A stretch of 64,000 nucleotides of DNA from Lutibacter sp. HS1-25. Its GTDB lineage: Bacteria; Bacteroidota; Bacteroidia; Flavobacteriales; Flavobacteriaceae. The notes under the pieces are model-generated. The model was not told the origin of the DNA and ran no database searches. It worked only from the letters and a program-made list of their open reading frames with translations. The DNA lies in NCBI RefSeq assembly GCF_004121075.1, contig NZ_RHLN01000004.1, forward strand, positions 62,001 through 126,000. The letters are read 5' to 3'. A program made the position numbers and the translations under genes. Below are positions 35,301 through 45,700 of the stretch, piece after piece (the stretch's first letter is position 1; every line of letters begins with the position of its first letter).

Positions 35301-38300
35301 TTGAAGCTGCAATGTGTTTGCTATTTTTAAAAACATATTCTAAGCCAACAGTATTACTTGTATTGGTTATGTTAAACGGAATTGTTGTTTTTTCTCCACC
35401 AGCTAAATTTACAGCAATTGGCAACGTTAAATCAAGCGTATATTTAGCATCTTCTAAACCTTTTGCAGTAACAATTGCTTTGTAAAGTGATCCATCTTGA
35501 AAAACAACAGAAATTTGACCAAGTAATTCATTGGAAGCAGTAGGTGTAAATTTTACAGGAATCATAACATTAGATATGCCTTTTACCGCTATTGGAAACA
35601 AAGAATTATCTACGGTAAATTGTGATAAATTCACTGAAGCTGAAGTTAAATTAATAGTCTCTGCACCTTTATTTTCAATTTTTAAATACCTTGTTTCAGA
35701 TTGTCCAATAAATACAGGTTCTTTAAAGTTTAAAGAATCTTTAACTGTAATTTCAGAAGATCCTAAAACATTGATAGTTAATGGGATGCTTTTTGATTTG
35801 CTTATTGTATTGTTGTAAACCAAAATAGTGTCTTTATAAGTTCCTGCTGTAAAACCAAATGATTTAGGGTCAATATTTAATTTAACCGTTTCAGCATTGT
35901 TACTTAAAATAATACCATTTAATTTACTTGCTTCGCTAATCATAGAAATAGAACGATCTGGTGTAAATCTCACAACAAATCCATTGTTTATTTGAAGGGC
36001 GTCACCATAATCTCTAAAAATAAGACTATCCGCAGTTTCAATACCTTGCATAAAGATTTTGTAATCTTTTCCATTGGCTAAAACATTGACATCTTTATAA
36101 CGATATTCTACAGTTCCATCTTTAAATAAAACCACCTGATATTTTACACTTTCGCCATAGGTAGCAAAGCCTTTTGAGCCAGATTTATAAAGATCACAAT
36201 TAAAAGTAAACACCATTCTATCTCCAAAAGTATGATAGGTAAGTTCTTTTACGTTTAAAGGCTCTCCTTGTATAATAAGCGGTGTCATTGCTCTATAACC
36301 ATACAATTCAATATTACCCAGTAAATCAATATTTAAAGATGCTATTAGCTGGTTGAAAAAAGGAAATTTCATTCCAAGTTGAATGGTGTTTCCTAAAGAT
36401 TCTCTAGAGATTGTAGTTCCAAATGTTGAAATATCTTCCCAAGCATTTGCAATTGGTCCACCTAGATCTAAAGAAGAACTAATTGTGTAATTTATTTTTT
36501 TAGGAAGCAGTCCAGTTCCTTTGTTAACCAAACTATAATGATTTAGGTTATAGTTTAAAGCAGCACCATCAGTATTGTTAGCAATGGTTAAAGTAACAGG
36601 GATTTTATCGCCATAATTTACAGTTATATTTGCTGAAGATAAACTTAGGTCCATACTAGGACTTTTTTCACTAATAATACGCAGTGAAAATGGTAAATCG
36701 CCAATATTGGTATTTAGTACAACCTTATCATTTAAAGTTCCTTCAGTACTTGGAGTATATTTAAATGGAATATTTCCAAAATCTGTAGGTTTTACAACTA
36801 AGGTATCTGTGTATATTTCTGTATTACCAGCATTTAAAACAGTGTATCCATAAACTTCAAAGTTTGCCAATCCTGTATTTTTAACTGCCAATTCTAAGTT
36901 ATTTTCTTCATTTGCAAATGCATCAAATTCGGTTAAAGTGGTATTATCTACAACAGCAATTTGTCCTTCAACCTTTAATTTTAATTCAATATTTACAACT
37001 GGTTTATGAATATCGTTAGTAACAATACCTATTGAAGCCAAATGATTTCCGTTTGTTAAATTATTTGCATCAACAGTTATATTTACATTTTGATTTGATT
37101 TTTCGGGAATTTCACCATTATTAGGATCTAAAAAAGCATAAGAACCATCTTCTCCAGTACTAAAAGCTCTAAGCATTGGAACAACAGATCTAAGTGCTAA
37201 ATTTACAGCTTGTTCATAGCTTCTTCCGTTGTCTCTTGACATGATAAACCTATCATTAAATTCACCGCTATCAAATTGCATCAACAAAGGTGTTTGCATT
37301 TCTTTAGGAAAATGCAGTACGACCCAAAAAGATTCGTTATCCAGAAATTTTTGAGGTTTGTAAACTGGAATTCTATAATATTTTAATTGATTAATTGTAT
37401 CAGGATAATACTCTTGAAAATAAACCGTTTCGGCTTTTAGCATATCATTTCTAGAACCCTTTTTAACTTCAATTGTAATATGAAATTCTTTTGTTTCAGG
37501 CAACAATGCAACTTCAAGATGCGTTAAATTAAATGAATAATCGTAAGGAATGTCAAATCTAGTCGCAAAGATTAATCCAGCGTTAGAGTTACCAGTACCA
37601 GCTAAAAATGCAGGAACTGTTTCATTTTCATAAGATAAACCAGCTACATATTCGGTAGTGTCATTTTCCCAATGTTCATTAGCCAATATTGAGCTTCCGG
37701 CCAATTCAGCATCTGTTAAATATCTAACCGCTTCAAAAGGAGTACCTAAATCGGTATTGTTTGAAGGTGTTTCAGGATTTAATGATTTGTAATCTAATTT
37801 TGCAACGGTTGAAGTTGCTTCAAGCTCTCTATAGTAGGTTTCGTTTGAAATTAAACTTTCCCAGTAAATAATCCCTTCTGAAATATTTGAAAATGTTACA
37901 GGAACATTGGCTAACGGATTGTCATTTACATTGATTGTTAACTCAATACTTCTAGTTGATTCCATAAAATGAGGTTCTTTAGAAGTGGTTACAGCAAGCA
38001 CATTAGAAATATCTGAAACATTTTCGAACTGATCTAAAGATTTAACTGCAAACCAATAATTGGTTTCTTTTATTAAGCCACCAATATTAATTTTAAAAGT
38101 TTCGCCAGTTTCTACGTTATTATCAATTAAAAATAATCCTTGATTTTCAAAATTTGATGCAGTTATAGGTTCTTCACCTATGGCCAAATAATAGCTACTT
38201 GGGCTAAAACCATCTTCATCATTTGGTACTGTCCATGCCAAGCGAATTTCATTATGAAAATTTTCACTAGCTCTTAAATCGGTTACAGCATCTGGCGGAA

Positions 38301-39834
38301 TTCGGTTGTCATCAATAAGTGCTTTTTCAGCATTTAAAATACCTTTACCATATTTGCTATTGTGTATAAATCTAAAAGGTGTTGTAGAGTTTAAAATGAT
38401 TCTTCTTAAATCATCTGGAGTAAGGTTTTCATTTCCAATTTTAGAAAGAATTAAAGCTGCAACCCCAGAAACATGCGGACAAGCCATTGAAGTTCCTTCC
38501 ATATAACCATACTGATTGTCTGTAAGCGTACTTAAAATTCCGCCTTCTTCTCCAAAGTTTGTCATATCACCACCCGGAGCAGCAATATCTACCCAATCTC
38601 CAAAATTGGTGTAAGGTGCAGGTAAACCTGTAGGGCCAGTTGAAGATACCGCAATAACTTCTTCAAAAGCACCTGGGTAACGAGTTGATTCTATACCATC
38701 ATTTCCAGTAGCAAAAAAAAGTATTCCACCTTTCATAGGGCTACCAGGATATTGACCAGCTTCTTTTATAAAATATCTAATTGCATCAAGTACTTCAGGC
38801 TCATAGTAATTATCTCTATTGTATCCCCAAGAGTTTTGAGAGATTACGGCACCATTATCTGCGCCATAAACAATAGCTTCGGCAAAATTTAATCCACCAC
38901 TACTTCTATAATCAAATACCTGAGTAGACATTAATTTAACGCCATTTCCTGAACCATCACCACCAGCAACACCCGAAACACCTATGCCGTTATTACCAAC
39001 AGCACCAACGGTACCTGCAACGTGCGTACCGTGATCTCCAGGAGTAAGTGGACCTGGAACATTGAAATTTGTTCCGTAAAAATCGTCTATATAGCCATTT
39101 TGATCATCATCAACACCTTCTTCACCGTTAATTTCAGCATCGTTAGTCCACATATTGGCTTTTAAATCTTCGTGGTTAAAATCGATACCTTGATCTACAA
39201 CTGCAACAATAATATTTGAACTTCCTGTTGTTGTTTCCCAAGCTTCAAATAAATTGATGTCAGAACTAAATTCTCCAAAACGGTCGTTACTCTCATAATG
39301 CCATTGATCTTTTAAATAAGGATCATCTGTTTCTAAAAGGGTTTGACTATTATTTACACTGTTTTTTTTAGGTTCAGGTTTAAAAATAACGGGTTTTTTA
39401 TTGCCGTCTATTCTTGTTTTTTTGTAAATAGGTTTTATGATTTCTATTTCATTTAAACCTTCATACTGACGCATAACTTCGTTTGCAGATTTGGTGCTGT
39501 CAAACTCTACTTCATACCATAAATGAAGTCCATATTTTCTATGTTTTGCTTCAAATTTAGGAGAAAAAGGAAATACCCTTTTTATTTTATAAATACCAAT
39601 TTGATTGCTAACTTTATCTACATTTTGCAACCCAACTTCTTTGGTTTCAGTTTTACCTTCAACAACTTTTACACCTTTGGCTTTGATAAGAGATTCTTGC
39701 TTAAATTTAAGTCTTATTTTACCTTTAACAAAATCATCTTCAGGGTTATCTGTAACTTGGGCATTTAAAATACCAAAGTGAAGAATTCCCACCAAAAGAA
39801 ACATGTATATTTTTATTTTTTTCATTTTTGTCAT
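32356..39834 (-). CDS. Giant subtilisin-like (S8) protease with T9SS type-A domain
   Basis: The 2492-residue protein has a signal peptide ending near residue 26 (LNAQ). Residues 30-140 look like a propeptide. Residues 200-510 are an S8 domain with Asp214 (VVDQGID), His268 (DHGTHVAGT), the oxyanion Asn378 (ATGNDG) and Ser449 (GTSMACPH). An Fn3-type domain follows (about 520-620). Next come many Ig-like/choice-of-anchor repeats, several with NIGGDLPF- or LYNNTI-like strands, then cadherin-like segments (LNKNRAPVFNTKY, IDPFDMFNDPDGD). A T9SS sorting domain ends the protein (FAPNPVVNNSAKLYY, IFNSFGQLQF). It is the last gene of a SusC-SusD-FISUMP-protease operon, so it likely feeds peptides to that transporter. 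A start at Met4 is equally possible. Confidence 0.88.
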   Translation of the reverse strand: MTKMKKIKIYMFLLVGILHFGILNAQVTDNPEDDFVKGKIRLKFKQESLIKAKGVKVVEGKTETKEVGLQNVDKVSNQIGIYKIKRVFPFSPKFEAKHRKYGLHLWYEVEFDSTKSANEVMRQYEGLNEIEIIKPIYKKTRIDGNKKPVIFKPEPKKNSVNNSQTLLETDDPYLKDQWHYESNDRFGEFSSDINLFEAWETTTGSSNIIVAVVDQGIDFNHEDLKANMWTNDAEINGEEGVDDDQNGYIDDFYGTNFNVPGPLTPGDHGTHVAGTVGAVGNNGIGVSGVAGGDGSGNGVKLMSTQVFDYRSSGGLNFAEAIVYGADNGAVISQNSWGYNRDNYYEPEVLDAIRYFIKEAGQYPGSPMKGGILFFATGNDGIESTRYPGAFEEVIAVSSTGPTGLPAPYTNFGDWVDIAAPGGDMTNFGEEGGILSTLTDNQYGYMEGTSMACPHVSGVAALILSKIGNENLTPDDLRRIILNSTTPFRFIHNSKYGKGILNAEKALIDDNRIPPDAVTDLRASENFHNEIRLAWTVPNDEDGFSPSSYYLAIGEEPITASNFENQGLFLIDNNVETGETFKINIGGLIKETNYWFAVKSLDQFENVSDISNVLAVTTSKEPHFMESTRSIELTINVNDNPLANVPVTFSNISEGIIYWESLISNETYYRELEATSTVAKLDYKSLNPETPSNNTDLGTPFEAVRYLTDAELAGSSILANEHWENDTTEYVAGLSYENETVPAFLAGTGNSNAGLIFATRFDIPYDYSFNLTHLEVALLPETKEFHITIEVKKGSRNDMLKAETVYFQEYYPDTINQLKYYRIPVYKPQKFLDNESFWVVLHFPKEMQTPLLMQFDSGEFNDRFIMSRDNGRSYEQAVNLALRSVVPMLRAFSTGEDGSYAFLDPNNGEIPEKSNQNVNITVDANNLTNGNHLASIGIVTNDIHKPVVNIELKLKVEGQIAVVDNTTLTEFDAFANEENNLELAVKNTGLANFEVYGYTVLNAGNTEIYTDTLVVKPTDFGNIPFKYTPSTEGTLNDKVVLNTNIGDLPFSLRIISEKSPSMDLSLSSANITVNYGDKIPVTLTIANNTDGAALNYNLNHYSLVNKGTGLLPKKINYTISSSLDLGGPIANAWEDISTFGTTISRESLGNTIQLGMKFPFFNQLIASLNIDLLGNIELYGYRAMTPLIIQGEPLNVKELTYHTFGDRMVFTFNCDLYKSGSKGFATYGESVKYQVVLFKDGTVEYRYKDVNVLANGKDYKIFMQGIETADSLIFRDYGDALQINNGFVVRFTPDRSISMISEASKLNGIILSNNAETVKLNIDPKSFGFTAGTYKDTILVYNNTISKSKSIPLTINVLGSSEITVKDSLNFKEPVFIGQSETRYLKIENKGAETINLTSASVNLSQFTVDNSLFPIAVKGISNVMIPVKFTPTASNELLGQISVVFQDGSLYKAIVTAKGLEDAKYTLDLTLPIAVNLAGGEKTTIPFNITNTSNTVGLEYVFKNSKHIAASNNEFGLAIGENNKKAIDNYGYTWSLSDALKIFHKWEVLNLEEGRLELAQNKYTSVKLPFEFPYYGKSYNTIWISSKGYISVIEPKNEPLEFEFRVDDKFYGVIAPLWSSIKTNDNGDGINYEIKDNKLIVQWYEMKGQNSSSEPGTLSFQVEIDADGYIKFHYGDIETWGGLIKYGIKSPDGTEFIEEQKANIMMWANIKNNTSIIIAPPQHGNIETTKKTAFNLTLSAEDIFYPGKYQDTLMLVTNSKNQKTLEIPVELNVTGTPVLVATDTIAWNEIVFRTNLKLREKISLSNKGYANLQIATINAEGLESLTLFDEAGNKIIRNSSGVLLSKISIDPWDTYTIYAEITVSENKNQNGVINFIGNFQSIKTVVEATIVDSPVFSWDAQNQEYTLTNIEKEVYTFNIENKGETNLRYTLAPATVPYIDPTPAPVYISDKVGEYEFEDRVTVDSLALDTKNIGDGVFTPWTSGTDLAFSNKFTAPAGGFSLTHIKSYSYFDKKEEIITIMVYKGGELPQDGEKVYEQQFVINKKVDEEWIYFPLEKPFFIPEGEDFYIIITHPVTNKYLGFDNSYDENILKNCFSGVYTGNGNYYWYPGYTQSEFMIWKIRPLTASGKNQWLTLDSLEGVIPAGATVAVNATINPEIAGKGTHIGKIIAKSNDINNSKEEVAITLNVNGAPEFKFYPNIYNDTLNIVETESKVFNYLFEDIEGDEITISIEENIKGIEYELTQIGKNTAQVSVNTDYESEGFYKIPVALKDAVGNITNDTIAIKVLNKNRAPVFNTKYEVITLNMASSNSTVTIDPFDMFNDPDGDAIQVLAGNYNPEIVDMALGSNYININPLKVGTGQLVFGADDGKEDGFVIYLVYVNVIDDSETASGVPNGFFNKIKFDDAEVPAIFAPNPVVNNSAKLYYKIEEQANVNIQIFNSFGQLQFTTSKSNVKAGEHVEELSFEQMIPGFYICVLNVDDKPYKSFKIIVK

Positions 39835-39866
39835 TTTTTTAATCTAGCATCACACAAATTGAAATA

Positions 39867-41348
39867 TTACTTTTGAATTGCTCTAACATAACGTACAGGT
39901 AATGCGTAGTAACTTGAAAATAAAACAATTAAGTCTATAGACTCGCCATTTGCAGATGCTACATATGCTATACTACCATCATTTGATGGATTATAATCGC
40001 TTGTCCAGTATTGAGCTGTTATATCTTGCCCTCTAAAAACATTTCTGAAAGCAGGATCTGAACCACTTGAAAATTCTAAATATCCCGGAAAACTAAGGTC
40101 AAACCCTGTTTTTCCACCAGTTGTTAATTTATCTTTTGCATACAATGAACCACCCTGTGAAATAATTAAATCATAGACTTCGTTGCTTGTAGGTAATCTC
40201 CATCCTTCTGGAGCATAATTTGCTGCAGTTTGTTGGGTATAAACACGCCCATATTTTTTGCGATCTTCAGCAGTTTCTAAAGGATAACCATCTTCAATAA
40301 TACTTCTATAAGCACTTCCATAATACCATGAACCATCTCCTGGAGCTTCAGCATAGTTGTAATTTTCAGACATCCATTCCAATCCATTCATTTCAGTAAA
40401 CTTATACGTTTGGTTGTCTCTGCTATCTTTCCAAACACCCCATTTACCTCTAAATCTAATGTCTACACTATCTGTTGAAGTATAATCATCTAAAACAACT
40501 TTCCATGTAAGGGTATAAGTGGTATCTTCAATTCCTTTTATTAATGAATTAGGGTTGTTATTGTCGTAAATAGTTGCTGAAGATTGATTTGCCACAACTT
40601 CCCATTTTGCAGAAGCTCCAGCAGGTAAATAAGCTTCTAAAGTAAAGTATTTATCTACTGTTTCTTTTTGATTTTTCACATCCAATTGATCTGGACCAGC
40701 ATCAGCATTTAAAACATCCGTAACAAATGAAATTTCTTTAAAAACAGCTTTTGAGCCATATTTAAGTGTCCAACGTAATTTGTATTCCGATTTTTCTTTA
40801 CCTATAAATTCGGCTTTAAAATTGTCGCTATTTTCAATTCTACCGTTGTTTCCACTCACAATTTCCCATTTACCTGTTGCGCCAAATTTTGGTTTTACAG
40901 CTTTTAGGTATGCTGATACATTTTTTTTTAAGGTATCTACGGCAGCAGTAGGTGCTACTATTATTGGATTAAGAGGTATGAAAGAAACCGTGATACTTGC
41001 TGCACCATAATCTTTACCATTGCCAATTTCCCAACCTAAAGTATAAGTTTCTCCAGGTTCACCATAAAATTTTGTTTTTGGGTCATTTATATTTTCAAAA
41101 GAACCATTTTCGCCATTATAAATTCGCCAAGTTCCAATAAGCGGAGCCTTAACAGGAACTGCATTTAATTGCACCACATAACCATCGTTCTCAATATCTA
41201 TAAAACTAGGTCCGGCATTGGGGAATAACTTCAATGGCTCATCCTCGTCTTTTGAGCAGGCTTGCGCAAGAAATAACACAACCAAAAGCAGCATTCCCCA
41301 GTTTGGTATTTCTTTAGTTATTTTATATTTTATTATATTTTTTAGCAT
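39867..41348 (-). CDS. FISUMP-domain lipoprotein with Ig/PKD-like repeats
   Basis: The 493-residue protein has a lipoprotein signal with cysteine 31 (AQAC). Residues 40-300 hold three PKD/Ig-like repeats (GTWRIYNGENGSFENI, GKWEIVSGNNGRIEN and AKWEVVANQSSATIYD all begin the same strand). Residues 305-493 form a FISUMP (Fibrobacter major paralogous) domain: WGVWKDSRDNQTYKF, LEWMSENYNYA, GRVYTQQTAANYAPEGWRLPT and a final PVRYVRAIQK. FISUMP domains occur in surface proteins of Bacteroidota, with unknown function. It sits 13 bp after SusD and 32 bp before the S8 protease, so a substrate-binding role beside SusD is likely. Confidence 0.8.
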   Translation of the reverse strand: MLKNIIKYKITKEIPNWGMLLLVVLFLAQACSKDEDEPLKLFPNAGPSFIDIENDGYVVQLNAVPVKAPLIGTWRIYNGENGSFENINDPKTKFYGEPGETYTLGWEIGNGKDYGAASITVSFIPLNPIIVAPTAAVDTLKKNVSAYLKAVKPKFGATGKWEIVSGNNGRIENSDNFKAEFIGKEKSEYKLRWTLKYGSKAVFKEISFVTDVLNADAGPDQLDVKNQKETVDKYFTLEAYLPAGASAKWEVVANQSSATIYDNNNPNSLIKGIEDTTYTLTWKVVLDDYTSTDSVDIRFRGKWGVWKDSRDNQTYKFTEMNGLEWMSENYNYAEAPGDGSWYYGSAYRSIIEDGYPLETAEDRKKYGRVYTQQTAANYAPEGWRLPTSNEVYDLIISQGGSLYAKDKLTTGGKTGFDLSFPGYLEFSSGSDPAFRNVFRGQDITAQYWTSDYNPSNDGSIAYVASANGESIDLIVLFSSYYALPVRYVRAIQK

Positions 41349-41361
41349 TTTCTAATATGTA

Positions 41362-42795
41362 TTAGTACCCAATATTTTGATCTGAATTAGTTAATGCAGG
41401 GTTTGCATCAATTTCAGATTGTGGTATAGGAAATGTTAATCTAAAATAATCTGGATCTTGAGCAGTAAACGAAAACTTTACCCAGTGATCTCCATTTCTA
41501 ACAAAAGGCAATTGTCTTCTTTTAATATCTTGCCATCTAAAGCCTTCGCCAAATAGCTCTTTTCTTCTTTCAAGTAAAACTTCATTGATTAATGCCTGAT
41601 CTGTAGCAGTACTTTTAGAAGCACCTGGATTTGCTCTTTTTTGAATTAAATATAATGCATCTTGCGCTTCAGTATAATTTCCTAATTCAGCTTCACATTC
41701 AGCTTCAATTAAAACCATTTCAGAAGCACGAATACAAATTCTTTCAGCGTTTCCTACTGCGTTATTATGTCCAAATTTTACAATAAGGTAGCGGTCTTTA
41801 TCTATTTCATCTAATTTTAGAAAAAGGGATTTTCTTGCATCTGATCTTGAAAATTTATTTACAAAATCTTTATCTGCACGCATTGAACTATAACCACCAA
41901 CAGGCCAGTAAAATGAAGGTAATGATAAGTATGTATTGTTATCTTCTTGCGTATATGCAATGGCATAAATAGTCTCAGAATTTCTTGTGCTAAAACCTGT
42001 AAACAAACCATTTACATCCATAAGAGTTATGTCTTTTGCTGCTAATTTTGCGTGGTCTCTTGCCAATTCCCATTTACCCATATTTAAATACAATCTGGCT
42101 AAAAGTGCATTTGCAGAGCGGCTGTCAAAAAAACCTTTATCGTCATTTTCTTTAAGCTGACTTGCAGCTGCAATTAAATCACTTTCAATTTGCGCATACA
42201 CTTCCGATAATTTTGCACGTTTATAACCCGAATCTAGGTCTAAATTATCAGAATCTGTATTTAATAAAATGGAAGGCGCTTCAGGATTTTTAGCATAAGC
42301 AGGACTGTACATTTCTGCCAATTTTAACATAGCATAAGCACGTAATACTTGAGCTTGTCCTACTAAATTAGTAATTTGTTCAGGTGTTGCGTCTGGTATA
42401 TAAATTGAGTTGTTGATGATTTTGTTTGCATCATAAATTAATTTGTATCCAGCCCACCAAGGAGAGTCAATATATGTGTAATTTGGCAATACATTCATTT
42501 GGTAAACAGGAATAAACCAATTCCAGTTATTAACTGAATTAATCATGACATCTTCTCCCATAATATCAGCCATAATTGGGTTGTAAAGTCCACCAAAACT
42601 AAAACTACTTAGTTGGTCGTAAGCACCCATTAATGCCGAATTAGCAGTTACATAAGAACCGAAAACTTCGTCTTCAGAAATAGAATCTGTTGGTTCTAGG
42701 TCTAAAAAGTCTTTACTACATCCTGCTAAAACCAATACTAGAAAAGCAGCGTTTATTAGATTTATTAATTTTGTCTTCATTTCAAATATTTTCAT
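41362..42795 (-). CDS. SusD/RagB-type outer-membrane lipoprotein
   Basis: The 477-residue protein has a lipoprotein signal with cysteine 26 (LAGC), followed by the typical SKDFLDLEPTDSISEDEVF start. TPR-like helices follow (QAQVLRAYAMLKLAEMY, ALLARLYLNMGKWELARDHA), then the late motif LLERRKELFGEGFRWQDIKRR and a C-terminus of IPQSEIDANPALTNSDQN. SusD proteins form the lid of SusC transporters and bind substrate. It starts 4 bp past the SusC stop. A second start at Met6 would give the more usual length of signal peptide. Confidence 0.93.
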   Translation of the reverse strand: MKIFEMKTKLINLINAAFLVLVLAGCSKDFLDLEPTDSISEDEVFGSYVTANSALMGAYDQLSSFSFGGLYNPIMADIMGEDVMINSVNNWNWFIPVYQMNVLPNYTYIDSPWWAGYKLIYDANKIINNSIYIPDATPEQITNLVGQAQVLRAYAMLKLAEMYSPAYAKNPEAPSILLNTDSDNLDLDSGYKRAKLSEVYAQIESDLIAAASQLKENDDKGFFDSRSANALLARLYLNMGKWELARDHAKLAAKDITLMDVNGLFTGFSTRNSETIYAIAYTQEDNNTYLSLPSFYWPVGGYSSMRADKDFVNKFSRSDARKSLFLKLDEIDKDRYLIVKFGHNNAVGNAERICIRASEMVLIEAECEAELGNYTEAQDALYLIQKRANPGASKSTATDQALINEVLLERRKELFGEGFRWQDIKRRQLPFVRNGDHWVKFSFTAQDPDYFRLTFPIPQSEIDANPALTNSDQNIGY

Positions 42796-42799
42796 TTTT

Positions 42800-45700
42800 C
42801 TATAACTCTATTTTAAATCCTACTGTTACAACTTTAACACCTGGAATGTTGTTATTTGTTGTTCCGTTGATAGCTACTTCAGGATCAAATCCTTTGAACT
42901 TTGTAAATGTTAATATGTTTTCTGCAGAAACATAGGCTCTAAGGCTACTTAATTTCCATGAATCACATATGTTTTGTGGTAACTGATAAGAAAAGTTGAT
43001 ATTTTTCAATCTTATATATGAAGCATCTTCAATAAATCTTGAAGACATTTGTTCAGACTGATCTGTGTTGTTTATTACATATCTTGGCACATCTGTATAC
43101 CTGTTGTTTGGAGTCCAAGCATTTGCTGCATCTACAGCTAAGTTAGTTCCAGACTGTGTTCCGTCGTGCATATTTGCAACATAATCACCGTTGTATGCTT
43201 TACCACCATAACTGTAATATAAATAAAAGTTAAGGTCAAAATCTTTATAGCTTAAATCATAGTTAAGTCCACCATAAACTTTAGGAAGCGAGTTTCCTAA
43301 TCGTTTTCTTTCAGCATCAGTATATTCACTGGTAACTTGTTTTCCAGAACCTAAAGGATCTTCAAAAGCCGAATCAGGTAATGTATTTTCATCTTTATCG
43401 TCTGAGTCTGCATTTACAAACCACATTGGTTTACCATTATCTGGATTTACACCAGCCCATTCGCGCATATAAAATTGATAAATACTGCTTCCTTCTTCTA
43501 ATAATTTGGTTCCAGATACAATTTTTTCGGTTGTTAATTTTAAAATTCTATTTGAATTGGTAGAAATATTCAATCCTATTGAACTGTAGAAGTTATCATT
43601 ATCAATTAAATTATATTTAAATGAAGCTTCAATACCCATGTTTTTCATCGCTCCTAGGTTAGATAAAATTGTGCCAATTCCTGTACCTGCTGATAAAGGT
43701 CTTGCAAATAGCAAACCATCAGAATTGCGGTTATAAAATTCAAATGAAGTTGTTAATTTTGAAAAAAGTGTCAAATCTAAACCAATGTTTGAACTTTGAA
43801 TTTTTTCCCAACTTAAATCTTCATTGGCTAATTGAACAGGTGTAAGACCTGGAAACCCACCGTAGTTTGCACCACTTCCGTACAAACCTAAAGAAGCATA
43901 ATTTCCAATATTATTATTACCAGATGTACCATAACTAGCTCTTAACTTTGCGTTGTTAAGCCAAGACCATTGTGGCATCCAGCTTTCGCTTGATAATTTC
44001 CATCCGGCACCAACAGAATAAAACAAACCATATTTGTTGTTTTTTCCAAAACGTGAACTACCGTCTAAACGTGCACTTGCAGATAAATAAATACGACTAT
44101 CATAATCGTATTTTATTTGTGATAAGTAAGATGCCATATTCCATGAAGAAATAAGACTTCCTGGTTGTTCTGGTTTTGCTCCCCATACCAATTCTGGTTT
44201 ACCTGGAACAGAAAAATCTGTTACACCTGCAGACAATACCGAATAATCTGAACCTAAAGCTTCTTGTCCAACTAAAACTTCAAATAATGATATGTCATTT
44301 GAATGAGAATAAGTTAAAATATTTGAAATATTCCAAGCTAAATTGTCTGATCTTGAGGCAGAACTACGCCCGTTAACACCAGCACCATTTCCATGGTCTG
44401 GATTGTAATAATTCAATCCTTCATCAAAACTATCATCAATACCTGCTGATGTGCGGAATTTAAAAGATGGAGAAATATCCACATCTAAATAAATATTTAC
44501 GACGGCTCTTTTAGTTTTATAAATATATTTATCTAAAGCAGCCAAACCTACTGGGTTAAAGTCAAAAATAGCTTTGTTACCCCAATCGTAATTTCCTGCA
44601 CCGTCATAAACTGGAGATGCTGCGTTAATTACTTCAGCAGATCTTACCGGATTGGCACCACCTGAACCACCTGGAGGTGCGTTTGTTTTTGAATAAGATA
44701 AATGAGAATTGATACCTGCGTTTAAAAAGTTGTTTATTTTATGAGATACATTTATTTTGTTTGTAATTCTCGAGAAATCAGATCCTAATGTAGTTCCTGA
44801 GTCGTTAAAATAACCTAAAGACATAAATACTTTGGTAGATTCTGAACCTCCAGAAATATTTAAATTGTAAGTTTGAATGATACCAGTTTTGTAGATTTCA
44901 TCTCTCCAGTCTGTATTTGTAACCACCTGAGTGCCTGGTATTAATTTACCATTGCTGTCTAAAGGGTTTTCAACACCAAACGGATTGTAACCTACAACTT
45001 CTTTAACTGATTCGTGCGCATAATCTTGCGCTTGATTTACTGTTTTACCATCTAGGATTGCTTGATTGTAAAGTCCCATCCAAGATTGTTCATAAAATTG
45101 GGTTGAATTCATTAAATCATACCCTTTTGAAATTCTTTGGGAAACTCCCAATTGGCTACTAAAACTAATTTTAGTAAAGCCCGTTTTTCCTTGTTTTGTA
45201 GTAATAAGGATCACACCATTGGCTGCTCTAGAACCATATAGTGATGATGCGGCTGCATCTTTTAGAACTGTAACACTTTCAATATCATTTGGATTGATAT
45301 CTGAAATTGATCCTGACATTGGTACTCCGTCAAGAACATATAAAGGTGCACTTCCTGCACTTAAAGAACCAATTCCTCTAATTCTTACCGTAGCTTCAGC
45401 ACCTGGTTGCCCAGAACTGTTTGATACCATAAGTCCCGGAGTTGTACCTTGTAACGCTTTTTCAAACGAACTAACTGGTCGGTCTTCAATAATTTCATTA
45501 TCTACAATGGCAGCAGCTCCTGTGTAAGCTTCTTTTGTTGTAGTACCGTAAGCAACAATCATAACGGTTTCTAATTGCTCTAAATTTTCTCGTAATACAG
45601 CATTTACAACCAACTTATTGTTAATTGGCACTGTTAGCGTTTGCATTCCGATATACGAAAAGACAAGCTTTGCATTTCCGCTAGGTGCAGAAATTGTATA

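Noticed and set aside
32356-39834. The possibility that the 2492-aa protease frame is a fusion artefact
   Set aside because: The frame is unbroken, the repeat domains are evenly spread, and a proper T9SS domain ends it, so a single giant protein is the simplest reading.
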